Assembly (NCBI GenBank): GCA_017445995.1
Contig: JAFSRT010000007.1
Location: 25,166-89,165, forward strand
Direction: 5' to 3'
DNA: 64,000 nucleotides
Source of the DNA: Clostridia bacterium
GTDB taxonomy: Bacteria; Bacillota; Clostridia; Christensenellales; Borkfalkiaceae
Positions 7,427-16,430 of this stretch are shown here, piece by piece. The notes under the pieces were generated by a model, which saw only the letters and a program-made list of their open reading frames with translations, searched no databases and was not told where the DNA came from. The position numbers and the translations under genes are program-made. Each line of letters begins with the position of its first letter. Position 1 is the first letter of the stretch.

Positions 7427-9850
7427 ATGAAAAAACAGAACGTATTTTCTATTGAACGGTTTAACCCCGATTATAAAGTCGGCTTAACCGAAGAACAATT
7501 AAATAGCAGAATACAAAATAATCTTGTAAATCAAAACACGAAAAAATACTCGAAATCGGTTTTATCGATTTTCTTGGGTAATCTTTTCACGTTCTTTAAT
7601 TTATTAGGTTTTATCGTGGCTGTCGCCCTTATTTACGTCGGCGCGCCTATCGTTGATTTTTTCTTTTGCGTTATATTTATTGCTAACATTTTAATCGGGA
7701 TTATTCAGGAATTAAGGGCTAAAAAATCTATCGATAAATTGACCCTTATTTCCGAAAAAACGATAAAAGTAGTCAGAAACAGTCAGATTTGCGATATTAT
7801 GTCAAAAGATATCGTATTAGACGATATAATTCTTTTAGGTTTAGGCTCGCAGATTCCGACCGACTGTATCGTTGTAAACGGCGAAATCGAAGTAAACGAA
7901 TCTTTACTTACGGGCGAATCCGTGCCTGTAAAAAAGAAAGTCGGAGACCCTATTTTTGCCGGTAGTTTTATAACAACCGGTTCTTGTTATGCCCGTGCGG
8001 AAAAAGTCGGGCGCGAAAATTACGTTGAAAAACTTTCCGAAAAGGCAAAAAAATATAAAAAACCTTACTCGGAACTTATGTCTTCGCTTAAAATCATTAT
8101 TTCAGTTATCGGCGTTATAATCGTTCCGCTTGCTACAGCGTTTATTTATAAATCGCTTGATTCTTCGTTATACGATTCTATTCGCGGAACGTCCACTCTC
8201 GTTATCGGTCTTATACCTTCCGGGCTGTTTTTACTTACCAGTATGGCGCTTGCCGTCGGCGTAATAAAACTTGCTAAACACCACACTCTCGTTCAGGACC
8301 TTTATTCACTTGAAATGTTAGCGAGAGTAGATACTATCTGTTTCGATAAAACGGGTACTATTACCGACGGGAAAATGAACGTTAAAGACGTTATCGAGTT
8401 GATAAGTTTCAAAAAATACTCGGTAAACGATATTTTCGGGTCTATGCTATTCGCTCTTAAAGACGAAAATCAGACGGCAATAGCACTTAAAAATTATTTT
8501 GGACTGAACGACTTGTTAAAACCGAAAGAAATAATGCCGTTCAATTCGCAAAGAAAATTATCGGCTGTTTCTTTTTCGAGAAACGGAACTTACGCGTTCG
8601 GTGCGCCCGAATATATTTTATCTAAAAAAGATTACGCTAAAATCAGAAATCAGGTAAATCAATACGCAAAAATCGGTTACCGTGTAATAATTCTCGCGTC
8701 ATCACCAAAAAGTATTGAAAATGACGTTTTACCTAACGATTTTAACCCTATAGCTATCGTATTGATTGTTGACAATATCCGTGAAGACGCGATTTCAACT
8801 ATAAACTGGTTTAAAAATAACAACGTTGATATTAAGGTAATATCGGGTGATAACCCTATTACCGTTTCGGAAATATCGAAAAGAGTCGGCATTGAAAATG
8901 CCGGAAATTATATCAGTTTAGAAGGTTTATCGGAAAACGAAGTATACGACTCGGCAAATAAATACACGGTTTTCGGCAGGGTTTCTCCTGAACAGAAAGC
9001 CATTTTAATTAAAGCGCTTAAAGCGGCGGGACATACGACCGCTATGACGGGCGACGGTGTAAACGATATTCTCGCTTTAAAAGAAGCCGATTGCGCAATC
9101 ACGGTTGCATCGGGTAGCGACGCGGCGAGAAACGTATCAAACATAGTTTTAACCGATAATAACTTTAATTCTCTTCCGAAGGTCGTTTTCGAAGGCAGAA
9201 GAGTTATAAACAATATTCAGAGTACCGCGTCTTTATACCTTATGAAGACGGTATTTACTCTGTTTATCGCTCTGTTTACTCTGTTTTTGCCTTTCTATAA
9301 GAACTATCCTTTCCAACTCCCGCATATGTTTATGCTTGAAATGTTTATTATCGGGCTACCTTCTTTCTTTTTATCGTTACAGTCAAACGACGCGCTTGTT
9401 AGCGGTAGGTTTTTGCCTGCGGTTATCAGAAAGGCGTTTCCGTGCGCAATACTTATGCTACTTAACGTCGTGTTTATAGAAATATTCAGGTTGACACTCG
9501 GTACTTTTACAACTAACGTCTATATAACTATGGAAGTTTACGCGTTTTCTTCCGCGGGACTGATTTGCTTATATAATATTTGTAAACCGCTCAATAAGTT
9601 CAGGGGAATACTCTTTTCTGCCTCACTTATCTGTATGCTTATTATAATGCTCTTTCTAATTATGAACGGTATTTCAAGTCCGGTTGGTTATATTTTAGTT
9701 CCTATGTCCGATATATCTTCTTATTGGCATCATATTTTGATTATTATAAATATTATTCTTCTCGACTTGCCTATTATGAAACTATTTAATATTATCTTTA
9801 ATAAAAACGACGGAAAAGTTACGAATAAGGTAAGAAAGAAAACGGTATAA
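7427..9850 (+). CDS. Cation-translocating P-type ATPase (HAD-IC family)
   Basis: Integral membrane pump of 807 residues. The actuator domain has LTGES near 161-165, the phosphorylation site is DKTGT with Asp near 307, and the hinge is TGDGVNDILALKEAD. About ten membrane segments are visible, including two before the actuator domain and six at the C-terminus. There is no N-terminal heavy-metal domain. Membrane segment 4 reads IPSGLF instead of the PEGL of Ca2+ pumps or CPC of copper pumps, so the ion cannot be assigned; related Firmicutes pumps (Exp7/CaxP-like) are also described as cation ATPases. Co-transcription with leuS looks incidental. A bidirectional terminator follows. Confidence 0.88.
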   Translation: MKKQNVFSIERFNPDYKVGLTEEQLNSRIQNNLVNQNTKKYSKSVLSIFLGNLFTFFNLLGFIVAVALIYVGAPIVDFFFCVIFIANILIGIIQELRAKKSIDKLTLISEKTIKVVRNSQICDIMSKDIVLDDIILLGLGSQIPTDCIVVNGEIEVNESLLTGESVPVKKKVGDPIFAGSFITTGSCYARAEKVGRENYVEKLSEKAKKYKKPYSELMSSLKIIISVIGVIIVPLATAFIYKSLDSSLYDSIRGTSTLVIGLIPSGLFLLTSMALAVGVIKLAKHHTLVQDLYSLEMLARVDTICFDKTGTITDGKMNVKDVIELISFKKYSVNDIFGSMLFALKDENQTAIALKNYFGLNDLLKPKEIMPFNSQRKLSAVSFSRNGTYAFGAPEYILSKKDYAKIRNQVNQYAKIGYRVIILASSPKSIENDVLPNDFNPIAIVLIVDNIREDAISTINWFKNNNVDIKVISGDNPITVSEISKRVGIENAGNYISLEGLSENEVYDSANKYTVFGRVSPEQKAILIKALKAAGHTTAMTGDGVNDILALKEADCAITVASGSDAARNVSNIVLTDNNFNSLPKVVFEGRRVINNIQSTASLYLMKTVFTLFIALFTLFLPFYKNYPFQLPHMFMLEMFIIGLPSFFLSLQSNDALVSGRFLPAVIRKAFPCAILMLLNVVFIEIFRLTLGTFTTNVYITMEVYAFSSAGLICLYNICKPLNKFRGILFSASLICMLIIMLFLIMNGISSPVGYILVPMSDISSYWHHILIIINIILLDLPIMKLFNIIFNKNDGKVTNKVRKKTV

Positions 9851-9862
9851 CAATATAAACAA

Positions 9863-9898
9863 ATAAAAAAAGATTATCGAACCGATAATCTTTTTTTT
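9863..9898. terminator. Bidirectional terminator between convergent ATPase and galM genes
   Basis: An 8-bp stem (9872-9879 with 9883-9890, loop AAC) is flanked by A-run and T-run, so it can end transcription on both strands. Confidence 0.9.
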
Positions 9899-9912
9899 AT
9901 TTTAATCTTTAA

Positions 9913-10923
9913 TTATTTTTTAATTGAAAACCTATATTCCGTTTTACTGTAAAACTTATCGTCTTTATTTAAAATCGGAGACTTAAAGTTTTCATGATTT
10001 ATAGCGTTAGGATAAAACTGTGATTCAAGGCAAAATCCCGCATATTTTTTATAGTCTGATTTACCTTTAACTAAAACGATAAGATTTCCCGAATAAAACT
10101 GAACGCCGTGCAGGTCGGTATAGCAGTCCATTTGTATTCCCGTTTTCTCTGAATATACCGTGGCAAAATGGCTGTCTTTAATACAAAAATTATGGTCGTA
10201 TCCACCTTCAATCGCCAACTGTTCGTCGTCGCAATTTATATCTCTACCTATTTTTTTAGGCACGTTAAAATCAAACGGAGTATTTAATACGCTTCTTATT
10301 TCACCCGTCGGAATATAGTTTTTGGTAATAGGCAGATAATAATCGGCGTTAATTTTCATAACGTTATCTAATATTGACCCGTCGCTTTCCCCGTTTAGGT
10401 TAAAGTACGTATGGTTTGTCGGATTAAATAGCGTTGTTCCGTCGCTTTCCCCGAAATATTCGATTATTAAATCGGATTTTTTAACGGTGTATTTTACGGT
10501 AAAATTAAGATTAGAAGGATACCCTTCTTCCATATCGGGACTAAAATATTTAAGCGTTAGAGTGTTGTTTTCCGCTTTATAATCAAAGATTTTTTTATCG
10601 AAACCTTCTATTCCGCCGTGAAGATGGGAAATACCGTCTTCGTTTTTATTTAACTGATAATTTTTGCCGTTTAAGGAAAAAATGCCGTCTTTTATTCTAT
10701 TCCCGCACCTACCGACAACAACGCCCATATATCCCGAATTAACCATATTGTCAGTTCCGATTACACCTAATGCAACGTCGACCGTTTTTCCTTTTTTATC
10801 TGGTACTAAAATAGATAAAACGGTTCCGCCAAGCGTTGATATTTTAACTTCTATGTCGTCTTTAATAGTAAAATTATAGACGTCTTGTCCTTTGTATTTT
10901 TCATAATATTCTTTTTTAATCAT
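9913..10923 (-). CDS. galM: Aldose 1-epimerase (mutarotase)
   Basis: Interconverts alpha and beta anomers of glucose or galactose in the cytoplasm. The 336-residue protein shows the conserved GRCGNRIKDGIFSLNGKNYQL region, a binding histidine in SHLHGG, the catalytic-acid region NPTNHTYFNLNG, and the C-terminal LESQFYPNAINHENF containing the general-base Glu. Length is normal. The gene begins four bases after the GH3 gene stop with no Shine-Dalgarno sequence of its own, so reinitiation after GH3 is likely. Pairing with GH3 suggests the anomer released from beta-glycosides is equilibrated before entering metabolism. Confidence 0.93.
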   Translation of the reverse strand: MIKKEYYEKYKGQDVYNFTIKDDIEVKISTLGGTVLSILVPDKKGKTVDVALGVIGTDNMVNSGYMGVVVGRCGNRIKDGIFSLNGKNYQLNKNEDGISHLHGGIEGFDKKIFDYKAENNTLTLKYFSPDMEEGYPSNLNFTVKYTVKKSDLIIEYFGESDGTTLFNPTNHTYFNLNGESDGSILDNVMKINADYYLPITKNYIPTGEIRSVLNTPFDFNVPKKIGRDINCDDEQLAIEGGYDHNFCIKDSHFATVYSEKTGIQMDCYTDLHGVQFYSGNLIVLVKGKSDYKKYAGFCLESQFYPNAINHENFKSPILNKDDKFYSKTEYRFSIKK

Positions 10924-10927
10924 AAAT

Positions 10928-13600
10928 TTACTTATAAATCTTTATTTCAACCGTCGTGTCGCACTCAACGTAAAGATTCATCCCCTTTTTAATATAGATT
11001 TTTAACGACGTTTTATTTATTTTTCCGTCCGTTCCCGCGCAAACAAGCGGAATCGGTTCGCTTATTGTACCGAGATAGATTAAAATCGTGTGCTGTTTTA
11101 AGACGTCGCCTTCAAAATAGTAGTATATTTCGCAATTATAAAATCCGTCGTCTAAATCGGTTTTTATTACCTTCTTTTTAGCGTCGCGATAACGTTTTTC
11201 CATTTCTTCACAATACACCGAAGGAACTTTTGATAAATCTTTTTTAAATACTAAAGTCTTTTCGGTAGTATCGTCGTCAGGTAGTTTCCCGAGACCTTTT
11301 TTATACGTTAAAGTGTTTATCGCAAAGTTAATTATATTGATAGCCGAACGCTGTAATTCCGCTAACGTCAAATAACCGCTATCAAGCGCCGATTTAACGT
11401 CGTCGTCGTTTTTAACGGTGTCGGAAACGGGCATATAAACGTCGTTTTGCGCTTTTACCATTGTCGCTATATTATGCTTTCCGAAAGATTTATCAATCGG
11501 GCTGTCGATATTTGTCCACCAGTCGGACATAACGAAACCCTGATAATTCCACTCGTTTCTTAAAATTGCCGTCGTTAAATCGTAACTTCCCGCCGTGGCA
11601 ATACCGTTTACCCTGTTGTAAGAAGTCATAATCGCCTTTACGTATCCGCTTTTAACCGCGATTTCAAAAGGTTTAAGATAGATTTCCCTTAACGCCCTTT
11701 CAGATAAAACTTCGTTTTCGGCGTATCTGTTTGTTTCTTGCGAGTTTACCGCAAAATGTTTAAGCGTACAGAAAACACCGTTATCAGAAAAGCCTTTTGC
11801 AACGGCGGTCGCGAACTCGCCGTCTAAAAAGGTATCTTCCGAAAAATATTCGAAGTTTCTTCCGCACAGCGGACTTCTATGAATATTTATTCCCGGTGCT
11901 AATACGACGTCTACCCCGTAAGAGAGTAATTCGCGTGCAAATCCCGAAAAGATTTCGGTAAGAATTTCCGTATTCCAAGTTGCTGAAAGAAGTGTTCCCG
12001 ACGGAATACATGTCGCAGGTGCGCCCCCTTCCAAACGGATTCCGCTCGGCCCGTCGCAACAAGTGATAACGGGAAGACCCAAATCGTTCCATTTTTTTGT
12101 CAATCCGCCGAAACAACTTGCAGTTCCCGTTGCGGACGCTTTCGGGCTTGACATACCTTCGCCTTTAACGAGATATGAAAGTTCAAGCGCGTTAAATTGT
12201 GCGATAAAGTCGGTTATACTCGCTTTTTTTTCGGCAACGTCCGATAACTTTATTCCTTTATCGCCCGTATACGGTACTTCTTTTGGTAGATTGTTTTTTA
12301 TTCTCTCACTTAAATCGTATTCCCTTTCTTTTACCGCTTCGTAAATCGGTTTACCGTTATTATTTACTAATCGGTTAAACTTAACCGTCGGCGCTAAACA
12401 TTGAGAAAGTTTTTTAATAAGTATCGTTGTATCAATCTTAAAATCAAAAACCTTTTCAATATCTTTTACGTTTTTGCCAACGAAAACCGTATACGTCCCG
12501 TCTTCTAAAACGTAAGAAAACGGATATTCGGTTTTACCCGAATCGTCGTAGGAAGCAAATTGAGTTAAATTAAAAGATAACGATAAAGTCTCTTTTTCGC
12601 CCGACTTTAACATTTTGGTTTTCTTAAACGCAACGAGTGTATATTTAGGTTTGCCGAGTTTTCCGTTAGGAATTGATAAATATACTTCTACAACGTCCTT
12701 TCCGTTAAAATCGCCGGTATTTGTAACTTCAACGTCTAAATCGATTATATAATCGGTCTTTTTATAAGATATTACCTTTTGAGAAAAAGTCGTATAATTT
12801 AAGCCGTAGCCAAAAGGGTATAAAACTTTTTCAGGTGCAAAAGTTTCGAAATATTTATAGCCTACGTAAATATCTTCGGTATGAATATTAGTCGTTTCGT
12901 CGCCGAAATCGTTGTAGCACGGGTAATCGGAAAGCGAGTAAGCAATCGTATCGTTAAGTCTTCCGCTTGGCGGTATTTCGCCCGTTAAAGCCTTAACGGT
13001 GCCAAGTCCGCCTTCCTGTCCGCCTTGCCAGATATATGCAACGCACTTTAAGTCGAACTTTTTAACGAAGTTCATATCGATAACGTTTCCGCTGTTTATT
13101 AAAACAATAAGGTTTTTATAGTGTTTTTTTAAGATAGCAAGGTTTTGTTCTTCAACGTCGGTTAAAAACCAGTTGCCCTTTTCTTCCTTACAGTCAAAAC
13201 ATTCGCCGCTAATTCGAGAAATAATATAAATCGCTTTATTAGTCCTTTTTTTTGCGTCTATAATTAAATCTTTACTTATTTCAGGCTGAACCTGACTTGT
13301 AGGAAATTCCCACCCGTCGCCTATATCGAACGGGTTTTTTTCTATGTAATCTTTATAAAAACTACTTACCGTTTCGTCGACGTAATTTACCTTACTTAAT
13401 TCGTCGTGGATATTTCTTATATACGGGCAGTTCACTCTTCCGCCCGACCCCGTTCCGCTTTTTAAGTATTCGAACTGCGCTCTGCCGAAAAGTGCGATTT
13501 TATCGTCTTTTTTTAACGGCAATGAACCGTCGTTTTGAAGTAGTGTAAAACCTTCCGCAACGGCATTTACGCAACTTTCTATAAATAATCCGTTATCCAT
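10928..13600 (-). CDS. Glycoside hydrolase family 3, permuted domain order (probable beta-glucosidase)
   Basis: About 890 residues in the order C-domain, fibronectin-III-like, N-domain, the reverse of ordinary GH3 enzymes. Residues 1-225 hold the (alpha/beta)6 domain beginning GFTLLQNDGSLPL and ending PPSGRLNDT. YPFGYGLNYTTF near 262 opens the FnIII-like part. From about 505 the TIM-barrel follows, with DGPSGIRL, KHFAVNSQETNR and FVMSDWW, whose Asp near 693 is the expected nucleophile. Permuted GH3 enzymes are known from Ruminococcus and Butyrivibrio. There is no signal peptide, so it is cytoplasmic and should act on imported oligosaccharides. I start at the ATG at 13600 with AGGG upstream; a GTG at 13606 is an alternative. 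Confidence 0.9.
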   Translation of the reverse strand: MDNGLFIESCVNAVAEGFTLLQNDGSLPLKKDDKIALFGRAQFEYLKSGTGSGGRVNCPYIRNIHDELSKVNYVDETVSSFYKDYIEKNPFDIGDGWEFPTSQVQPEISKDLIIDAKKRTNKAIYIISRISGECFDCKEEKGNWFLTDVEEQNLAILKKHYKNLIVLINSGNVIDMNFVKKFDLKCVAYIWQGGQEGGLGTVKALTGEIPPSGRLNDTIAYSLSDYPCYNDFGDETTNIHTEDIYVGYKYFETFAPEKVLYPFGYGLNYTTFSQKVISYKKTDYIIDLDVEVTNTGDFNGKDVVEVYLSIPNGKLGKPKYTLVAFKKTKMLKSGEKETLSLSFNLTQFASYDDSGKTEYPFSYVLEDGTYTVFVGKNVKDIEKVFDFKIDTTILIKKLSQCLAPTVKFNRLVNNNGKPIYEAVKEREYDLSERIKNNLPKEVPYTGDKGIKLSDVAEKKASITDFIAQFNALELSYLVKGEGMSSPKASATGTASCFGGLTKKWNDLGLPVITCCDGPSGIRLEGGAPATCIPSGTLLSATWNTEILTEIFSGFARELLSYGVDVVLAPGINIHRSPLCGRNFEYFSEDTFLDGEFATAVAKGFSDNGVFCTLKHFAVNSQETNRYAENEVLSERALREIYLKPFEIAVKSGYVKAIMTSYNRVNGIATAGSYDLTTAILRNEWNYQGFVMSDWWTNIDSPIDKSFGKHNIATMVKAQNDVYMPVSDTVKNDDDVKSALDSGYLTLAELQRSAINIINFAINTLTYKKGLGKLPDDDTTEKTLVFKKDLSKVPSVYCEEMEKRYRDAKKKVIKTDLDDGFYNCEIYYYFEGDVLKQHTILIYLGTISEPIPLVCAGTDGKINKTSLKIYIKKGMNLYVECDTTVEIKIYK

Positions 13601-13660
13601 ATACACCCTGTATTTTTTATTTATCGTTTAATACTGAAATTATTTGTTTTCATAACAGAA

Positions 13661-13687
13661 AATAAAGGCATAACGGTCTGCTATGCC
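13661..13687 (-). terminator. Weak terminator between acpP and GH3
   Basis: GGCATA (13667-13672) pairs with TATGCC (13682-13687); on the minus strand the stem is followed by TTTATTTT. It probably separates the glycogen/acpP transcript from the GH3-galM pair. Confidence 0.6.
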
Positions 13688-13708
13688 CATTTTCATATTT
13701 AATTATAA

Positions 13709-13939
13709 TTATTGTTTATTGTCGATTAAGTCGACGATATCTTTTACGGTAACGAGTTTAGTCGCTTCTTCTTCAGGTACAACGATACCGAATTCTTCTT
13801 CAAAAGTCATAAGCATTTCAACAACGTCGAGTGAGTCCGCACCCAAGTCCTTAACGATTTCCGAATTAACGCTTATTTCGTTCGTTTGTTTGTTTAACTG
13901 TTTTGCAATCAAGTCGATTACTTTTTCTGCTGTCGTCAT
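13709..13939 (-). CDS. acpP: Acyl carrier protein
   Basis: A 76-residue acidic helical protein with the 4'-phosphopantetheine attachment motif DLGADSLDVVEMLM (Ser near 36). It carries growing acyl chains in fatty-acid synthesis. AGGAG precedes the ATG at good spacing. No fab genes are adjacent; it follows glgP by 37 bases at the end of the glycogen cluster, an unusual place. It could be the housekeeping ACP or a second copy, which cannot be told from one window. Confidence 0.93.
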   Translation of the reverse strand: MTTAEKVIDLIAKQLNKQTNEISVNSEIVKDLGADSLDVVEMLMTFEEEFGIVVPEEEATKLVTVKDIVDLIDNKQ

Positions 13940-13977
13940 AATTTTTCTCCTAAATATATATTAATTTTTATTTTATT

Positions 13978-16401
13978 TTACTTAATACTTTTTAAGTTCC
14001 AAATATTGTCGGCGTATTCTCTTATACTTCTGTCCGCCGCAAAAATACCCGCTGACGCAATATTAAATAAACTCTTTTTAGCCCATTCGGTTTTATCTTT
14101 ATACACTTCGTCGGCAACCTTATGAATATCGCAAAAAGAACCGAAATCCGCAAGACACATATACGGGTCCGCAACAGGACTGCCTGTTAATAAATATTTA
14201 GCAATATCGGAAAAGGACTGACCGTTAAAGCCTTCGTTTAACGCTGAAATAATCTTTTCTAACTTAATATTATTTGAATAATATTGCGAAGCGTCGTACC
14301 CCTGTTTCCAGAGTTTATCGACTTCATGCGCCGTTAAACCGAAAATAAATATATTATCGTCGCCACACGCTTCCTTCATTTCGACGTTCGCGCCGTCCAA
14401 AGTGCCGATTGTTAATGCGCCGTTAATCATAAACTTCATATTTCCCGTTCCGCTCGCTTCTTTACCCGCAAGAGAAATCTGCTCGGATATTTCGGAAGCC
14501 GGCATAAGTTTTTCCGCCATGGAAACGCAATAATCTTCCATATAAACGACGTTTAATTTTTTATTGATTAAAGGATGCTTTCTGATGTCTTCGGATAAGC
14601 AACAGATAAGTTTTATTATCTGTTTTGCAAAATAGTACCCCGGTGCCGCTTTCGCCCCGAAAATAAACGTTTTCGGCTGAACGGGAAGGTCAGGATTTTC
14701 TTTAAGGTCGATATAAAGCGAAATAATGTAAAGCGCGTTTAATAACTGCCTTTTATATTCGTGCAAACGTTTTGCCTGAACGTCGAAAAGCGAATCGGGG
14801 TCGATATCGAAACCTTGCGTTTTTTTCGCGTATTCGCAAAACTGCAATTTTTTAATCTTTTTGATTTCGTTTAACCTGTTTAATACCGTTTTATCCTTTG
14901 CAAATTTCTTGAATAAGGATAATTTAGACGCGTCTAAAACGTAGCCGTCGCCGATACAATCGTTTAAGAGTTCGCAGAGTTCAGGGTTGGACTGACAAAG
15001 CCATCTTCTGTGCGCGATACCGTTAGTAACGTTAGTAAACTTATCAGGCCATACGTCGTGAAAGTCTTTAAATATACTGTTTTTAATAATTTCAGAGTGC
15101 AGTGCCGAAACGCCGTTTACTTTATGCGACGCAATAACCGAAAGGTTCGCCATTTTTATTTGGTTATGAGAGAAAATACTCATCCTGTCGATTTTGTCCC
15201 AGTCCCCCGGGAACTTCTGCCACATTTCGGCGCAAAATCTTTCGTTGATTTCCTTTAATATCATATAGATACGCGGTAATCTTCTCTGAATTAAGTCTTC
15301 GTTCCATTTTTCAAGCGCTTCACTCATAACGGTGTGGTTAGTGTAAGCAACCGTTCTCGTTACGATACTCCAAGCGTCGTCCCAAGAAAATCCGTTTTCG
15401 TCGATTAAAATACGCATAAGTTCAGGAATACAAAGTGCCGGATGCGTGTCGTTAATATGGATTGCCGCTTTATCAGGAAGAGTTGATAGTGAACCGTATC
15501 TGTGTTTATGGTCCTTAACGATATCCTGTAAAGCCGCGGATACCAACATATATTGCTGTTTAAGTCTTAACGATTTGCCTTCGAAGTGATTGTCGGAAGG
15601 ATATAAAACTTTTGAAATAAGGTCGGCTTCGTTATCTTCCTGCATACTTCTCATATAATCGCCTTGCGAGAAGGTTTTCATATCGAAATCGCGGATATTC
15701 TGCGCTTTCCACAGTCTTAAAACGGAAACCGCTTCGCTATCTTTACCCGAAATCATCATATCGTAAGCAACGGCTTCTATTTCCTTTGCGTCGACGTGTT
15801 CGATTGTTAAACCCTTATCTGTCCAATGTTCTTTTATATAACCGTCGAATTTGATTTTATAGGTTTTATCAAGTCTCGGTGTAAGCCAAACTTCGCCACC
15901 CGGTAGCCAGATATCAGGAAGTTCGAGTTGCCAACCGTCAACTATCTTTTGCTTAAATAAACCGTATTCATACCTTATCGAATAGCCCATTGCAGGGTAG
16001 TTCTGCGACGCCAACGCGTCCATAAAGCAAGCGGCAAGTCTTCCTAAACCGCCGTTGCCAAGCCCCGCGTCGGGTTCGATTTCGTATAATTCTTCAAGCG
16101 AACAGTTAAAGTCTTTTTTAAGCGCGGAATTAAACGCATCCTGAACGCTTAAATTATAAGTATTGTTTTTAAGTGATTGCCCAAGCAAGAACTCCATGCA
16201 AAGGTAATAAACTCTCTTACCGCCTTTATTACGGTATTTCTTGTTGAAAGCACTTCTCGTCTGTAAAAGAATATCGCGAACGCACATTACGACCGCTTTA
16301 TAAATCTGTTCTTTCGACGCTTCTTTTTCGGTAACGCCGAAATAGTTAGAAAGTTTGCTTTTAATAAGCGAAGTCGCTTCTTTCTCGGTAAAATTAGTCA
16401 T
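13978..16401 (-). CDS. glgP: Glycogen/maltodextrin phosphorylase
   Basis: Releases glucose-1-phosphate from alpha-1,4-glucan ends with inorganic phosphate. The 807 residues match the GT35 family. Landmarks are EPDAGLGNGGLGRLAACFMDA in the N-half, HINDTHPALCIPELMR, the VQAKRLHEYKRQLLN segment, and the pyridoxal-phosphate site EASGTGNMKFMINGALTIGTLDGANVEM near the C-terminus. It is the fifth glg gene of the operon and supplies the breakdown step opposing GlgC/GlgA/GlgB. No N-terminal phosphorylation or AMP site typical of eukaryotic enzymes is evident. Confidence 0.95.
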   Translation of the reverse strand: MTNFTEKEATSLIKSKLSNYFGVTEKEASKEQIYKAVVMCVRDILLQTRSAFNKKYRNKGGKRVYYLCMEFLLGQSLKNNTYNLSVQDAFNSALKKDFNCSLEELYEIEPDAGLGNGGLGRLAACFMDALASQNYPAMGYSIRYEYGLFKQKIVDGWQLELPDIWLPGGEVWLTPRLDKTYKIKFDGYIKEHWTDKGLTIEHVDAKEIEAVAYDMMISGKDSEAVSVLRLWKAQNIRDFDMKTFSQGDYMRSMQEDNEADLISKVLYPSDNHFEGKSLRLKQQYMLVSAALQDIVKDHKHRYGSLSTLPDKAAIHINDTHPALCIPELMRILIDENGFSWDDAWSIVTRTVAYTNHTVMSEALEKWNEDLIQRRLPRIYMILKEINERFCAEMWQKFPGDWDKIDRMSIFSHNQIKMANLSVIASHKVNGVSALHSEIIKNSIFKDFHDVWPDKFTNVTNGIAHRRWLCQSNPELCELLNDCIGDGYVLDASKLSLFKKFAKDKTVLNRLNEIKKIKKLQFCEYAKKTQGFDIDPDSLFDVQAKRLHEYKRQLLNALYIISLYIDLKENPDLPVQPKTFIFGAKAAPGYYFAKQIIKLICCLSEDIRKHPLINKKLNVVYMEDYCVSMAEKLMPASEISEQISLAGKEASGTGNMKFMINGALTIGTLDGANVEMKEACGDDNIFIFGLTAHEVDKLWKQGYDASQYYSNNIKLEKIISALNEGFNGQSFSDIAKYLLTGSPVADPYMCLADFGSFCDIHKVADEVYKDKTEWAKKSLFNIASAGIFAADRSIREYADNIWNLKSIK

Positions 16402-16430
16402 GTTTTAACTCCTGTAAAAAATATATTAGT

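Noticed and set aside
13683..13964. Open frame opposite acpP
   Set aside because: It lies entirely across the well-supported acpP gene and has low-complexity Ser/Thr residues typical of an antisense shadow.
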